A stretch of 64,000 nucleotides of DNA from Nostoc sp. UHCC 0702 (GTDB lineage: Bacteria; Cyanobacteriota; Cyanobacteriia; Cyanobacteriales; Nostocaceae). The DNA lies in the NCBI GenBank assembly GCA_017164015.1, contig CP071065.1, positions 2,198,501-2,262,500 of the forward strand, read 5' to 3'. The position numbers and the translations under genes are program-made. The notes below the pieces were generated by a model. The model made no database searches. It saw only the letters and a program-made list of their open reading frames with translations, and was not told the origin of the DNA. Shown here piece by piece: positions 46,405-55,974 of the stretch (the first letter of the stretch is position 1; the number at the start of each line of letters is the position of its first letter).

Positions 46405-46416
46405 AGCCAGTTTCAA

Positions 46417-47203
46417 CGTCCAGGATAATGTATTTTATGGAAATTGACCAAGAAAAGTTGACAAGTTCGTTACAGAAAAGACAACACCTTTACTCCGAAT
46501 TAATCTAGTTAGCTGAACAAATACTCAATCAATTGTCAGGTGATGCAAATGCGGTTTGGGTTAGTTTTTGCTTTTCTAGGTTCAATCAAATAACTAATTT
46601 TCCTTGCCGCCTTGAAACGTTTGAATTAATAAAAAGATTAGCATACTTTATAGAAACTAAATCATTTCTTTAAACTAATTTCAGAAAAAAGCTGGTTTTT
46701 TGCTGCTGAAAATCTGAAAGTAAATATACTTGTTAAGTATATTTTTTGACCCATTACTCGTTCTAATACTTGACTTCGTGATAGCCCAGACATGAATTTT
46801 ATCTTGATTAAGAGGGCATTACAAAGATTTGGGCAACCAAGTAATCATTCAACGAATACATAAATCATCAAGCATGACTATCAGTAAGATTTTTTCAGAA
46901 GAACATCATAATTGAGGAAGAATTTTTGATGAATTTTAAATATAAATCCATTAACCAAGACAATTAGTTATTTATAAAGCAAATATTAATTTTTAATTTG
47001 TGCGTCATAAACAACATTTAAATGAATTGTTATGAATCACCCAAAAATCGATTAATAAAGCATTGTCTGATAGCAACGTTACAGATTTATAATTGACTTC
47101 TTTGTGTTTTGGTGGTTAAAAACTTATTTTTTACTACAAAAGCACAAAGGCACAGAGAAAAATCTACTTAACAGTGGTATTCCTAATCCCTACTACCCAG
47201 TCA
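46417..47203. other. AT-rich intergenic region
   Basis: About 790 bp with no recognised gene. Near 47096-47160 is a third copy of the TTTGTGTTTTGGTGG hairpin repeat (compare 30624 and 32425). The rest is AT-rich without clear structure. Confidence 0.4.
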
Positions 47204-48544
47204 CTAGTACCTAGTCCCCATTACTGGTTGCTTTCCAGCCCAATTTTGCCACCGGAGAATGCCGCGACTCACCAATTCTGGATGAGTATCCCCCATAAAA
47301 CAGATACGCCCCATTTTTTCACAAGCAATGAGAATTTCTCCGTGTCCCATAAACGGGGCAATCACAAAATTATTCGGGCTAGTATACAAATTTATTAAGT
47401 AGTTGATGATTGCTTCTACTCCTTCAACGTTAATTGGTCTTTGTGGTTTAGATATTAATTGGTGAGAAAAAATTCCTACATAAATATTGCCCAGTATTAA
47501 TTCGTATTGAAAGGGCATTTGATTATGCTTGTAAAATTCATAAATATGTCCCTCTGAACGCAGCACAGCCACAACCCGCGCCTCATTTACTAAGTAATTA
47601 TGCTCCCAGGTAGGGGAAAGGGTAGCGATCGCTAACGCCGCATCTGAGGGCAGCAGTTTTCTAAACTCTGGAGTTGCAGTATGACCACAATATATTAAAT
47701 GCCGTCCTAAGAGCCATTCCTCACCAATTTTGACTTTGGGTGCAGTAGGTGTTGCAGATTGCTCAATTAATGGTTCTGGCTGGCGTTGGCTTTTTTTGAC
47801 AGCCAATTTAGCTGCTTTTTGTGCCATAGCACTTTTGTGTGCTAATATCTGTAGTTCTTTTTGCTTAGCTTTCAAGTCAGCAATTAGTTGAGCTTGCCGT
47901 TCGGCTTCTTCTTTGTCTCCCCTGGCTTGGGCTAACTCCAAAGCTTTTTGTGCCTCTTGTGCCAAACTACGTTCTTGACTACCAGCCCTAGCTATCTTCA
48001 ATAATGCCGTAGGACTATCAGCGATCGCTGTACCCTTAATTAGCTGTTTAACTGCTGGATGAATACTTTTAGCAATCTGCTTACCGTGCTGGAAGGTGCG
48101 TTCAGAATATCCGACTTCTTTGGCTAACTCCACAGTTCTTTTTGGTGGTGGTGAAATCATTTCACCACCTTTATGGGTATGTTGATTATCACCCACTTTC
48201 GCCCGCAGTCCCATGCGTTCCATAATTTGATCTCGTTCCAACCACAGTTCTGAACGCTCTAGCGGTTCTAGCTCATTGCGGATCAAATTTTCGTCAATTT
48301 CTGCCAAACGGGCTTGGTCAGAATCTTGATAAGTCACAATATTACACTCAATAGCCTCTAGCCCCAACAGTTTACAGGCTGTCAGACGGTGTAAACCCGC
48401 AATCAAATTCAGCTTTTGATCTACCGTAATCGGGTTCAAAAGACCATTAGCCTTAATTGATTCCTTCAAATCGTCAACTTTTTCGCCTTTAACTGGGCGG
48501 CGGTTGCGACCAACTTGAATTTGGTCTATAGGCACTATAGGCAT
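47204..48544 (-). CDS. ParB-domain protein fused to a degenerate DNA methyltransferase-like domain
   Basis: Residues 1-100 are a ParB/Srx-type N-terminal domain (IPIDQIQVGRNRR-like start, LKESIKANGLLNPITVD, LIAGLHRLTACKLLG). About 100-200 is an HTH/linker, followed by a coiled coil rich in Ala/Lys/Glu (about 190-260). From 275 the sequence follows phage-type methyltransferases (GEEWLLGRHLIYCGHT; C-terminal FMGHGEILIACEKMGRICFMGDTHPELVSRGILRWQNWAGK). The catalytic DPPY/NPPY position reads SPTWEH, so methylation is unlikely. Phage or plasmid origin is plausible; it may now be a DNA-binding regulator. Monocistronic, between the hgl and hgd groups. Confidence 0.75.
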   Translation of the reverse strand: MPIVPIDQIQVGRNRRPVKGEKVDDLKESIKANGLLNPITVDQKLNLIAGLHRLTACKLLGLEAIECNIVTYQDSDQARLAEIDENLIRNELEPLERSELWLERDQIMERMGLRAKVGDNQHTHKGGEMISPPPKRTVELAKEVGYSERTFQHGKQIAKSIHPAVKQLIKGTAIADSPTALLKIARAGSQERSLAQEAQKALELAQARGDKEEAERQAQLIADLKAKQKELQILAHKSAMAQKAAKLAVKKSQRQPEPLIEQSATPTAPKVKIGEEWLLGRHLIYCGHTATPEFRKLLPSDAALAIATLSPTWEHNYLVNEARVVAVLRSEGHIYEFYKHNQMPFQYELILGNIYVGIFSHQLISKPQRPINVEGVEAIINYLINLYTSPNNFVIAPFMGHGEILIACEKMGRICFMGDTHPELVSRGILRWQNWAGKQPVMGTRY

Positions 48545-48615
48545 AATTACTGTTTTTGAGTGCGTTCAGGCAAAAGACTAATAATACGACTAAGATACAG
48601 CTAAAAAGTTTCAAT

Positions 48616-48716
48616 TGGGGATTAGGGACTGGGGACTGGGGATTGGGGATTGGGGATTGGGGATTGGGGACTGGGGATTGGGGATTGGGGACTGGAGATT
48701 GGGAACTGGGGACTCT
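48616..48716. repeat. heptad tandem repeat GGGGATT/GGGGACT
   Basis: About 14 units of the two heptads, upstream of the ParB-like gene. Same type as 27180, 25835 and others. Confidence 0.92.
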
Positions 48717-48954
48717 TTAGCGCCACCAATTGAAGAGAATGTCTTATGGTACACAACTGTAATGATAGCAATCTGTTGATAATAACAAAACTGCTAGATT
48801 AAGCTACTACACACAGAAAATTACCTACAAACTCAAATAGACTATTAACATTCATTAGTCATCCGTCATCATTCAACAATAAATCGATTGACAATATCAA
48901 AGTTTTTTGCCATACTTGAACACAAGTTTATCGAAGTTTTTCCGAGACATTTTC

Positions 48955-49083
48955 ATATCAAGTTCGCTGATTACTTGTAATTCGGAGTATGCGTGCGGAA
49001 ATCTTAAAATACCTCCCCTGCACCCCTTCTCCTCTGCTCCCTTGCAGTCTTCATGATAAGTCTTTAACCGGACACGATATTAT
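48955..49083. repeat. MITE copy 3 with different interior
   Basis: It starts ATATCAAGTTCGCTGATTACTT and ends TTTAACCGGACACGATATTA like copies 1 and 2, but the interior is a C-rich CTCCCCTGCACCCC-type stretch. The ends are conserved and the cargo varies. Confidence 0.75.
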
Positions 49084-49395
49084 TGGCGCTTCGTTATTTT
49101 TGAGATTTAAGTTTTTGGCTAGCGCTATGGTATTTTACGATACTTGATTCAATGGCAAATTAGGATAGAACTGAAGAAGATTTGCAGTAACGCCACAATT
49201 GATTTTGCCATCAAACCAGTAATTTATGTTGGTATGAAAGGCGTACTACATTCACATAGAGCTAATTTAACTCTCCGCTCGGTGAAGATCAAATGATAGA
49301 GGAAAAGCACCTCGATTAACTGCGGATGAGTTGATTGCAACCGACTGATATAGCCATCTAGCCAACTTTTGGGATAGCACAATTGGAATGAAAAT

Positions 49396-50598
49396 ATGGC
49401 AGTAAACAAAGAAAGCCGATTATTTACAAAATCTCCTGGTCGGTGGCGAATACTTTTGGCAGCTTCTATTACTTTAGCTACCGGACTAATATCATTCTAT
49501 AGTTTTTCACCAATCAAGTTTCGCTCCGAAGTTCAAACTCCGCCAGCTAATTCTCCAAAGGCTACCCCTGTGAAAGTTGCTGTGACTGCCTTGGGACGTT
49601 TGCAACCTGAAGGCGAAGTGACTAATTTGTCTGCTCCCAGTTCAACTAACGGTATTCGAGTAGAAAAACTGTTGGTGAAGGAAGGAGACACCGTAAAGGC
49701 AGGACAAGTATTAGCGTATTTAGAAGATTATAGTCGTGCTACCACAGCCTTAGAACAAGCTTTAGACAAACTGCAAATTGCCAAAGTCAAACTAGCACAG
49801 GTAAAGTCTGGGGCTAAACCCGGAGACATCGATGCACAAAAGGCAGCGATCGCGAGTTTAGGGTCACAATTTAAAGGTGATGTTGCAACACAACAAGCAA
49901 CCATCAACCGCATCCAGGCTGAAGTCAACAATGCTCAAACAGAGAACCAGCGATATCAGCAGTTATTTAAACAAGGTGCGATCGCTGCTTCAGTAGCAGA
50001 TACTAAAACTTTGCAATTGAAAACAGCACAACAGCAGCTAACAGAAGCCAAAGCCAGCCTCAACCGTACTCAAAACACCTTCACTGAACAGCAAAAAGAA
50101 GCCATAGCCAAACTCAACAGTATTAAAGAAGTGCGTACAGTCGATGTTGACTTAGCACAAGCCGATGTTAGAAGTGCTGTAACTGCTATCAAGCAAGCAA
50201 AAGCAGACCAGGAATTAAGTTACATCAAATCTCCCATAGATGGCAAAATTTTGAAAATTCACGCCAAAACTGGAGAAGTAATTTCCAGCACTGGATTTGC
50301 TGAGATAGGCAAAACATCTCAAATGTATGTTGTTGCAGAAGTCTATCAAACCGATATTCAAAAAGTGCGTCTAGGTCAAAAAGCTACCATTATCAGTACA
50401 GCATTTCCTGGAAAATTACAAGGAACTGTGAACGAAATTGGTTTGCAAGTTGACAAACAAAGCATCTTTAGCCTCAACCCCAACTCAGACACAGACCGTA
50501 GAATAGTTGAAGTCAAAATATCCATCGATAATCCCGCAGATAGCGATCGGGTAGCTCGTTTAACCAATTTACAGGTGGATGTTGCTATTCAGATATAG
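49396..50598 (+). CDS. hgdB: DevB-family membrane fusion protein HgdB
   Basis: This periplasmic adaptor of an ABC exporter is thought to link the inner-membrane permease to TolC (HgdD) for laying down heterocyst glycolipids. The 400-residue protein has an N-terminal membrane anchor (RILLAASITLATGLISFYSF), a biotinyl-lipoyl half (VEKLLVKEGDTVKAGQVLAYLED), a long coiled-coil hairpin (about 115-260, Gln/Ala-rich) and the returning lipoyl/beta-barrel part (SYIKSPIDGKILKIHAKTGEVIS). ATG 49396. It is first of hgdB-hgdC-hgdA, recalled as all5347-all5345 in PCC 7120. A perfect NtcA site was not found. Confidence 0.87.
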   Translation: MAVNKESRLFTKSPGRWRILLAASITLATGLISFYSFSPIKFRSEVQTPPANSPKATPVKVAVTALGRLQPEGEVTNLSAPSSTNGIRVEKLLVKEGDTVKAGQVLAYLEDYSRATTALEQALDKLQIAKVKLAQVKSGAKPGDIDAQKAAIASLGSQFKGDVATQQATINRIQAEVNNAQTENQRYQQLFKQGAIAASVADTKTLQLKTAQQQLTEAKASLNRTQNTFTEQQKEAIAKLNSIKEVRTVDVDLAQADVRSAVTAIKQAKADQELSYIKSPIDGKILKIHAKTGEVISSTGFAEIGKTSQMYVVAEVYQTDIQKVRLGQKATIISTAFPGKLQGTVNEIGLQVDKQSIFSLNPNSDTDRRIVEVKISIDNPADSDRVARLTNLQVDVAIQI

Positions 50599-50765
50599 TC
50601 AAGAATCAACAGTCAAGAGTCATTAGTCAGTGGTCAGTGGTCAGTGGTCAGTAGTTAATAGTCAGTGGTCAGTAGTCAGTAGTTAGAACAAATGACAAAT
50701 GACAACTAACAACTAACAAATGACAAATGACAACTGACAACTAACAACTAACAATTAACAATTTA
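50595..50765. repeat. heptad tandem repeats between hgdB and hgdC
   Basis: First CAGTGGT/CAGTAGT units, then the complementary AACTAAC/AACTGAC-type units; the two blocks could pair into a long stem in the hgd transcript. Confidence 0.88.
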
Positions 50766-50770
50766 ATCCA

Positions 50771-51949
50771 ATGAATTTAAAGATTCCTTTAGCATGGCTA
50801 CAATTAGCCCAACAGAAAGTTCGCTTTTTAGTGGCTATAGCTGGGATTGCTTTTATTGTCCTGTTGATGTTTGTACAACTTGGTTTCCAAGATGCTCTTT
50901 ATTCCAGTGCTACCGCAGTGCATCAAAACCTGCGAGGTGATTTATTTTTAGTCAGTTCTCAATATAAATCTTTGACTTCAAGTCAAAGCTTTTCACGCAC
51001 TCGTTTATACCAAACTTTGGGGTTTGATGGTGTAGAGTCAGTTAGCCCCATGTATTTGCAATTTGCAAAATTAAAAAATCCGGCAACCGGAGAGAAATAC
51101 TCAATATATGTTATTGGGTTTGATCCGGGAAGACATGTGATGAATATACCGGAAGTCGAGCAAAACTTAGACAAACTCAAAATTCCTGATGTCATGCTTT
51201 TTGACCGGGATTCTCGACCAGAATTCGGCCCAATCGCTGCAAATTTTGACAAAGGAGATACGGAACAAACAATTGAAATATTTCCCTTTGATGCACAAAT
51301 TGGATATAGAGTTAGAGTTGGTGGCTTATTCAGCTTAGGCCCTTCATTTGGTGTAGACGGCAATTTAATTGTCAGTGATTCAACTTTCTTAAGAATAAAT
51401 CCTAACACTCGTCCGGCAGAGAAAATAGATATCGGTGTCATCTCTCTCCAGCCTGGTGTCGATGTAGAAAAAATTCTGAAAAATTTGAAAGCCAGCTTAC
51501 CTAATGATGTGCAAATTTTCACCCGCCAAGAATTTATTAACTTTGAGAAAAATTATTGGGCACTGAGAACACCTATTGGCTTTATCTTGAATCTAATGTT
51601 AACAATGGCTTCTGTTGTAGGTGTAGTTATTGTCTATCAAATTCTTTACAGCAATATTGCAACACAATTTATTGCTTATGCAACTTTAAAAGCTATTGGT
51701 TATGCCAATAACTATTTATTAAATGTGGTCTTTCAACAAGCCTTAATCTTGGCATTTTTCAGTTATATACCGGGATTTCTTGTCTCTGTAATTTTATATG
51801 ACTTTGCCAGGGAAGCCACTAAATTACCAATCATGATGACTGCTAATAATGCAACAATCGTTTTAATATCGGCAGTATTGATGTGTATAACTTCTGGCGC
51901 ACTCGCTATCAATAAACTCCGTTCTGCTGACCCAGCTGATATTTTCTAG
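50771..51949 (+). CDS. hgdC: DevC-family ABC permease HgdC
   Basis: This 392-residue inner-membrane permease of the FtsX/MacB-like DevC family has one N-terminal helix (about 18-38), a large periplasmic domain (about 40-265), and three C-terminal helices (about 270-290, 320-345 and 360-380). It works with HgdB; no ATPase gene (devA type) follows, so the energy-coupling subunit must come from elsewhere, as I recall for PCC 7120 too. Cargo is thought to be heterocyst glycolipid. ATG 50771. Confidence 0.87.
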   Translation: MNLKIPLAWLQLAQQKVRFLVAIAGIAFIVLLMFVQLGFQDALYSSATAVHQNLRGDLFLVSSQYKSLTSSQSFSRTRLYQTLGFDGVESVSPMYLQFAKLKNPATGEKYSIYVIGFDPGRHVMNIPEVEQNLDKLKIPDVMLFDRDSRPEFGPIAANFDKGDTEQTIEIFPFDAQIGYRVRVGGLFSLGPSFGVDGNLIVSDSTFLRINPNTRPAEKIDIGVISLQPGVDVEKILKNLKASLPNDVQIFTRQEFINFEKNYWALRTPIGFILNLMLTMASVVGVVIVYQILYSNIATQFIAYATLKAIGYANNYLLNVVFQQALILAFFSYIPGFLVSVILYDFAREATKLPIMMTANNATIVLISAVLMCITSGALAINKLRSADPADIF

Positions 51950-51954
51950 CAAGG

Positions 51955-52080
51955 GAGATGGGGAGATGGGGGGAAAAACAACTGACAACTGACAACTGAC
52001 AACTGACAACTAACAACTGACAACTAACAACTGACAACTGCCCAATTTAAAATCCAAAATCAAAAATCCAAAATTGGTAT
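51955..52080. repeat. heptad tandem repeats between hgdC and hgdA
   Basis: About ten AACTGAC/AACTAAC units, then AAAATCCAAAATCAAAAATCC-like repeats up to the hgdA start. Confidence 0.9.
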
Positions 52081-52092
52081 CACCTCTGCTCT

Positions 52093-53094
52093 ATGAATTT
52101 GCAAAACAAAACTCTTCTTATCACTGGAATTGATGAATTTATCGGTTTGCGTGCAGCCGAGTTAGCCATAGCGCAGGGAATGAAAGTTAGGGGATTGCAA
52201 AAAAATAGCGATCGCGAAAAAGTCCAAAATTTGGGTGTAGAAGTACTTGTCGGGAATCTTACCGATGCAGCTATTGCTCAAAAAGCTTGTCAGGGAGTAG
52301 ACATCGTTTTACATACTGCTCAAATTACCCAAGAAGCTGGTTCACTAAAGGATTTTCGAGAAATCAATGTCACCGGCACAGTTAATATAGCTAAAGCTGC
52401 TAAAAATGCTGGTGTTAAAACTTTTGTGCATCTCTCCAGTGTGATGGTTTATGGCTTTAATTATCCTGAAAACATCACCGAAACCGGGCCACTCTGCGGT
52501 GAGGATAATGCCTACTGTCAGACAAAAATAGAAGCCGAAGCACAACTTTTACCATTGAATGCACCGCCTGATTTTGGTGTGATCATTATTCGCGCTGGTG
52601 ATGTTTACGGGCCAGGGAGTATTCCCTGGATAGTCCGACCAATTCTGATGATGCGTCAAAAATTGTTTGCCTATGCGAATGATGGTAAAGGAGTAATCAA
52701 TCACGTCTATATAGACAATCTCATTGACGCTATTTTTCTAGCGATAGAAAAAGAAACCTACGGAGAAATTTTCAATATCACCGACGGAGAAGACACTTCT
52801 TGGAAAGAGTATTTCATGCGTCTAGCGGCAATAGAAGGTTTACCGGCACCCATGTCTTTACCAAAAGATGAAATGAAGTTGTTTTTGAAACTACGCCATC
52901 AGGGACAAAAACTTTTTCGTAAAAAAGCTGATATTCTCCCAGAGTCAGTAGATTTTATGTCTCGTCCTCATGCTTATTCTGTTGCTAAAGCCCAGAGTTT
53001 GTTAGATTACAAACCCAAAATTGACTTAGAAGCAGGAATGCAACTAACACATGAATGGTTGCAAAAAACTGATATTCAACAACTAGTTAAATAG
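52093..53094 (+). CDS. hgdA: NAD-dependent sugar epimerase HgdA
   Basis: Third gene of the hgd group; the PCC 7120 counterpart has been described as a UDP-galactose 4-epimerase needed for correct heterocyst glycolipid composition (from memory). The 333-residue extended SDR has ITGIDEFIG near residue 10; the middle Gly of TGxxGxxG is Glu. The catalytic Ser lies in HLSSVMVYG and Tyr/Lys in AYCQTKIEAE. The nucleotide site must tolerate the Glu. RAGDVYGPG and HVYIDNLIDAI are typical of the family. It is cytosolic and would supply the sugar nucleotide for HglT. Confidence 0.85.
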   Translation: MNLQNKTLLITGIDEFIGLRAAELAIAQGMKVRGLQKNSDREKVQNLGVEVLVGNLTDAAIAQKACQGVDIVLHTAQITQEAGSLKDFREINVTGTVNIAKAAKNAGVKTFVHLSSVMVYGFNYPENITETGPLCGEDNAYCQTKIEAEAQLLPLNAPPDFGVIIIRAGDVYGPGSIPWIVRPILMMRQKLFAYANDGKGVINHVYIDNLIDAIFLAIEKETYGEIFNITDGEDTSWKEYFMRLAAIEGLPAPMSLPKDEMKLFLKLRHQGQKLFRKKADILPESVDFMSRPHAYSVAKAQSLLDYKPKIDLEAGMQLTHEWLQKTDIQQLVK

Positions 53095-53130
53095 TTGGAA
53101 AATATCCACAAACATTATCTGGTATCTTGC

Positions 53131-53245
53131 ACCATCCTCAATTAAGCCTATGGTGGGCACTGCCAACAACGTACAAATCAAGGTTTGAGCAAATTTTATG
53201 CAGTGCCCACCCTACAAAAATTTCAATAACGCAACTGGTGCAAGC
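53131..53245. repeat. interspersed repeat copy B, about 115 bp
   Basis: Homologous to 25361-25475 over its whole length. Here the inner arms GGTGGGCACTG and CAGTGCCCACC pair perfectly, suggesting a small folded mobile repeat. Confidence 0.75.
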
Positions 53246-53553
53246 TAAGTATGCTGGGCTTTACCCACCATACGTATATTTCAAAAATCAAATAGGAGTC
53301 TTATAGATGTTTGTTGAAGTGAAAAATTTAACATTCATCCCCCAAAGCTTTATCCCAAATTTGCAAACAGGCTAACTTCAAACCTTTCCCATCTTCTAGT
53401 TTGAGATAAAAATACCAGGATTGAGGAAAGTTTGGTAATTATGCAGTACGTTTCAACCATTATCTAACAACAATCCATACTATTCAAGGGTTGCTGTTAC
53501 AGATATTTTATTGTCTAATCAACGCACATTTTTTTACTGAGGACTACAAAATT

Positions 53554-54021
53554 ATGCTGAAAATAACTCATTTACGGCATCTTCTACTAGCTAGTTTATT
53601 GAGCATTAGTTGTGCTGAAATTGTCAATGCAGAGTCTGCCACAAAGCTGACTGTTTCAGTGAATGGAATCCGTCACCAAAAAGGCGAGATTTGCTTCAGA
53701 GTTTACGCTAGTGAACGAGGATTTCCTATGAGTAACACTAGTGAAGTTCAAAGTGGCTGTACTAAGATTACAGGCACTTCTGTCACCAAGGTTTTTTCTG
53801 GCTTGAAGCCAGGAAATTATGCTGTTGCTGTAGTTGACGATCAGAACGGAAATCACAAGCTTGATACAGACTTTTTTGGTATTCCTAAAGAAGGTTTTGG
53901 TATTTCCAATAATCCTACTGTATCTATCCAAACAGGTACACCAAAGTTTAGCAAATCAAGTTTTGTAGTTAAGAAAAATACAACAATCAATATTTTCATG
54001 AAATACTCGCTTGATCCATAA
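53554..54021 (+). CDS. secreted DUF2141-family protein
   Basis: The start at ATG 53554 is chosen because GAGGA lies about 11-15 bp upstream and it begins the signal peptide directly (about residues 1-26, ending EIVNA-ES). The mature part of about 130 residues fits DUF2141: LTVSVNGIRHQKGEICFRVYAS, GLKPGNYAVAVVDDQNGNHKLDTDFFGIPKEGFG. It is a beta-sandwich protein of the periplasm or outer envelope, function unknown. It lies between hgdA and the glycosyltransferases, where PCC 7120 also has a small gene as I recall, so an envelope-glycolipid role is plausible. Confidence 0.8.
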   Translation: MLKITHLRHLLLASLLSISCAEIVNAESATKLTVSVNGIRHQKGEICFRVYASERGFPMSNTSEVQSGCTKITGTSVTKVFSGLKPGNYAVAVVDDQNGNHKLDTDFFGIPKEGFGISNNPTVSIQTGTPKFSKSSFVVKKNTTINIFMKYSLDP

Positions 54022-54130
54022 AGGAGAGCGGGGGAGCGGAGGAGCAGGGGAGCAGGGGGGATGAGGGGGATGAGGGAGAGAATAAGTAAACTGATTCCCT
54101 ATTCCCTATTCCCTATTCCCAATTTCCCAT
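54018..54130. repeat. GGGGAGC/GATGAGG heptads and TTCCCTA units
   Basis: Tandem heptads GGGGAGC-AGGGGAGC then ATTCCCT units fill the gap before the glycosyltransferase gene. Confidence 0.85.
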
Positions 54131-54196
54131 TCCCTCATCTATTTGATCGCAACTCAATATTACACAAGGCAAAATTTGCCGGAGATTAGAGATTTC

Positions 54197-55456
54197 ATGA
54201 AAGAGTTGACGATATTTTTGTCTAAGTCTTTGCTCGGTTGGCTGGCTATTCAGGCATGTATCACACTTATCTTTTTGTTGTATGTGCGATCGCGCCCAAA
54301 GACTATATTACCCGACGAACAGTTACCCAAAACGGCGGTGATTCTTTGTCTACGTGGAGCCGACCCTTTTTTACCCAATTGCTTGCAGGCACTATTAAAC
54401 CAGAACTACCCACAGTACGATTTAAAGCTAATCATTGATAGTCAAGAAGATCCTGCTTGGCAAATTGCCAGCCAGACTATCAACGAACTAAAAGCAACCA
54501 ACGTCCAAATCAACCATTTGAGGATAATACGCCACAACTGTAGTCTCAAATGTAGTTCCTTAATACAAGCTGTTTTAGACTTGGACGATTCTTATAAGGT
54601 AGTTGCCTTAGTAGATGCCGATACAATAGTCCATACCAATTGGCTGCGTGAATTAGTTAGTCCTTTAACTAATCCAAAAGTTGGGGCGACAACAGGTAAT
54701 CGTTGGTATGTACCGACCGGTAGTTATTGGGGGTCTTTAGTACGGTATGCAGGTAATGTTGCTACAGTCGTGCAGATGTACTTATTCGGCATTCCTTGGG
54801 GCGGGAGTTTAGCAGTTAAGAAAGAAGTGCTTCACCAAACAGGACTGCTAGATAAGTGGGGGCAAGCTTTCGGCGAAGATATGATGATGCACAACATCCT
54901 TAAAAAACATGGGATGCAGGTCAAATTTGTGCCTTCTCTGATTATGCTAAATCGTGAAGAATGCGATTTACTTAGCTTTATAGACTCTCTCAAACGCCTA
55001 ATATTCTCTTCTCGACTCTATCATCCCCGCTGGCTAGCTTTAGTGAGTGAAGCGATTTCTAGCATCCTCTTTCCGACGGCAGTCATAGTATTGTTTTTCT
55101 TGTCGTTGGGGGATGCACAATGGGAAGCTGCGGCTTTATTATTGAACAGTTACAGCATCTATACCCTAGGATTATTCTTGATCATGCTCATTGTGGAGTA
55201 TGGAATACAGCAAGTAATTCGTTCTCAAGGTCAACCAGTCACAAAATTGTCACCGACTACGGTAGTGAGAATGTTGCTAGCAATTCCCTTGACACAGTGG
55301 GTATATGGGTTAGCAATGCTATCATCTTTTTGGATGTCAACAGTTAAATGGCGCGGTATTGTCTACCGAGTTCAAGGGCCTTGGAACATCCGACTAGTTG
55401 AATACCATCCTTATGATTTGTTGGATCAACCTATTGATAGCAAAATTTCTCTTTGA
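54197..55456 (+). CDS. membrane glycosyltransferase, GT2 family
   Basis: ATG 54197 is chosen over a TTG 54 bp upstream because GGAGA precedes it. The 419-residue protein has an N-terminal membrane helix, a GT-A catalytic domain (VILCLRGADPFLPNCLQALLNQ, VALVDADTIVHTNWL with DAD, AFGEDMMMHNIL with the catalytic acid) and three C-terminal helices. It resembles ceramide-glucosyltransferase-like GT21/GT2 enzymes that put a sugar on a lipid at the membrane. Its place between hgdA and hglT suggests work on heterocyst envelope glycolipid or a related lipid; the exact acceptor is unknown. Confidence 0.83.
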   Translation: MKELTIFLSKSLLGWLAIQACITLIFLLYVRSRPKTILPDEQLPKTAVILCLRGADPFLPNCLQALLNQNYPQYDLKLIIDSQEDPAWQIASQTINELKATNVQINHLRIIRHNCSLKCSSLIQAVLDLDDSYKVVALVDADTIVHTNWLRELVSPLTNPKVGATTGNRWYVPTGSYWGSLVRYAGNVATVVQMYLFGIPWGGSLAVKKEVLHQTGLLDKWGQAFGEDMMMHNILKKHGMQVKFVPSLIMLNREECDLLSFIDSLKRLIFSSRLYHPRWLALVSEAISSILFPTAVIVLFFLSLGDAQWEAAALLLNSYSIYTLGLFLIMLIVEYGIQQVIRSQGQPVTKLSPTTVVRMLLAIPLTQWVYGLAMLSSFWMSTVKWRGIVYRVQGPWNIRLVEYHPYDLLDQPIDSKISL

Positions 55457-55974
55457 CCTGAAGTTTGTAGTTTGAAGACGAGAAAGTACTGTTTATCAGT
55501 ACTTTCGCTAACTATCAACTCAAGCCTATTAGTTAGAAGGCTGTAAACATCCTCTAAGCCTTCTAGAGTCATATTTAGGAATTATATCAGTCATCAGTCA
55601 ATAAGATTATATCTACCACTTTTATATACAATACGTTATTTTTTTAAGTAGGGCGTTACAACTTTGTGTCCCTAAAGAAAGAGTTTATAGAAATTTATGA
55701 AGGGGAATTTATTAAGGGGAATTGCATCTGAATAGTTTGATGTTTTGATAATCCTTGAATCAAAACGAGAAACACACACTCTGTTATCTACAATTTAGAC
55801 CATTTGTTAATGCGTAAGTCTTAAAGCAGATTGTATGATTAGCAACCTATGCGTGCGATCTTTTCTAACCGCTAGCAGATGATAGTAGATACAAAAATCA
55901 GGATGTTCATGAAAGATTTGCTGCGTAAGTCCTAAATCGCAAACCAGCATTTTCATGAAAGATTTCCTCGAATT
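55457..55974. other. intergenic region with TGCGTAAGTC repeat ends
   Basis: About 520 bp between the two glycosyltransferase genes. TGCGTAAGTC (55813) and TGCGTAAGTCC (55920) match the MITE end at 8614-8626, both in one orientation. A GATGTTCATGAAAGATTT-like segment is duplicated (about 55903 and 55951) just before hglT. No gene recognised. Confidence 0.5.

Noticed and set aside
49228..49246. NtcA-like site GTA...TAC upstream of hgdB
   Set aside because: The spacing is nine bases instead of eight, so it does not fit the consensus.
52093..53094. Reading this SDR as the missing HglB thioester reductase
   Set aside because: It lacks an ACP and thioester-reductase motifs, and its position after hgdC fits the HgdA epimerase.
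50771..53094. Expecting a devA ATPase after hgdC
   Set aside because: The third gene has no Walker A or ABC signature; it is an SDR epimerase, so this is not a classic devBCA operon.
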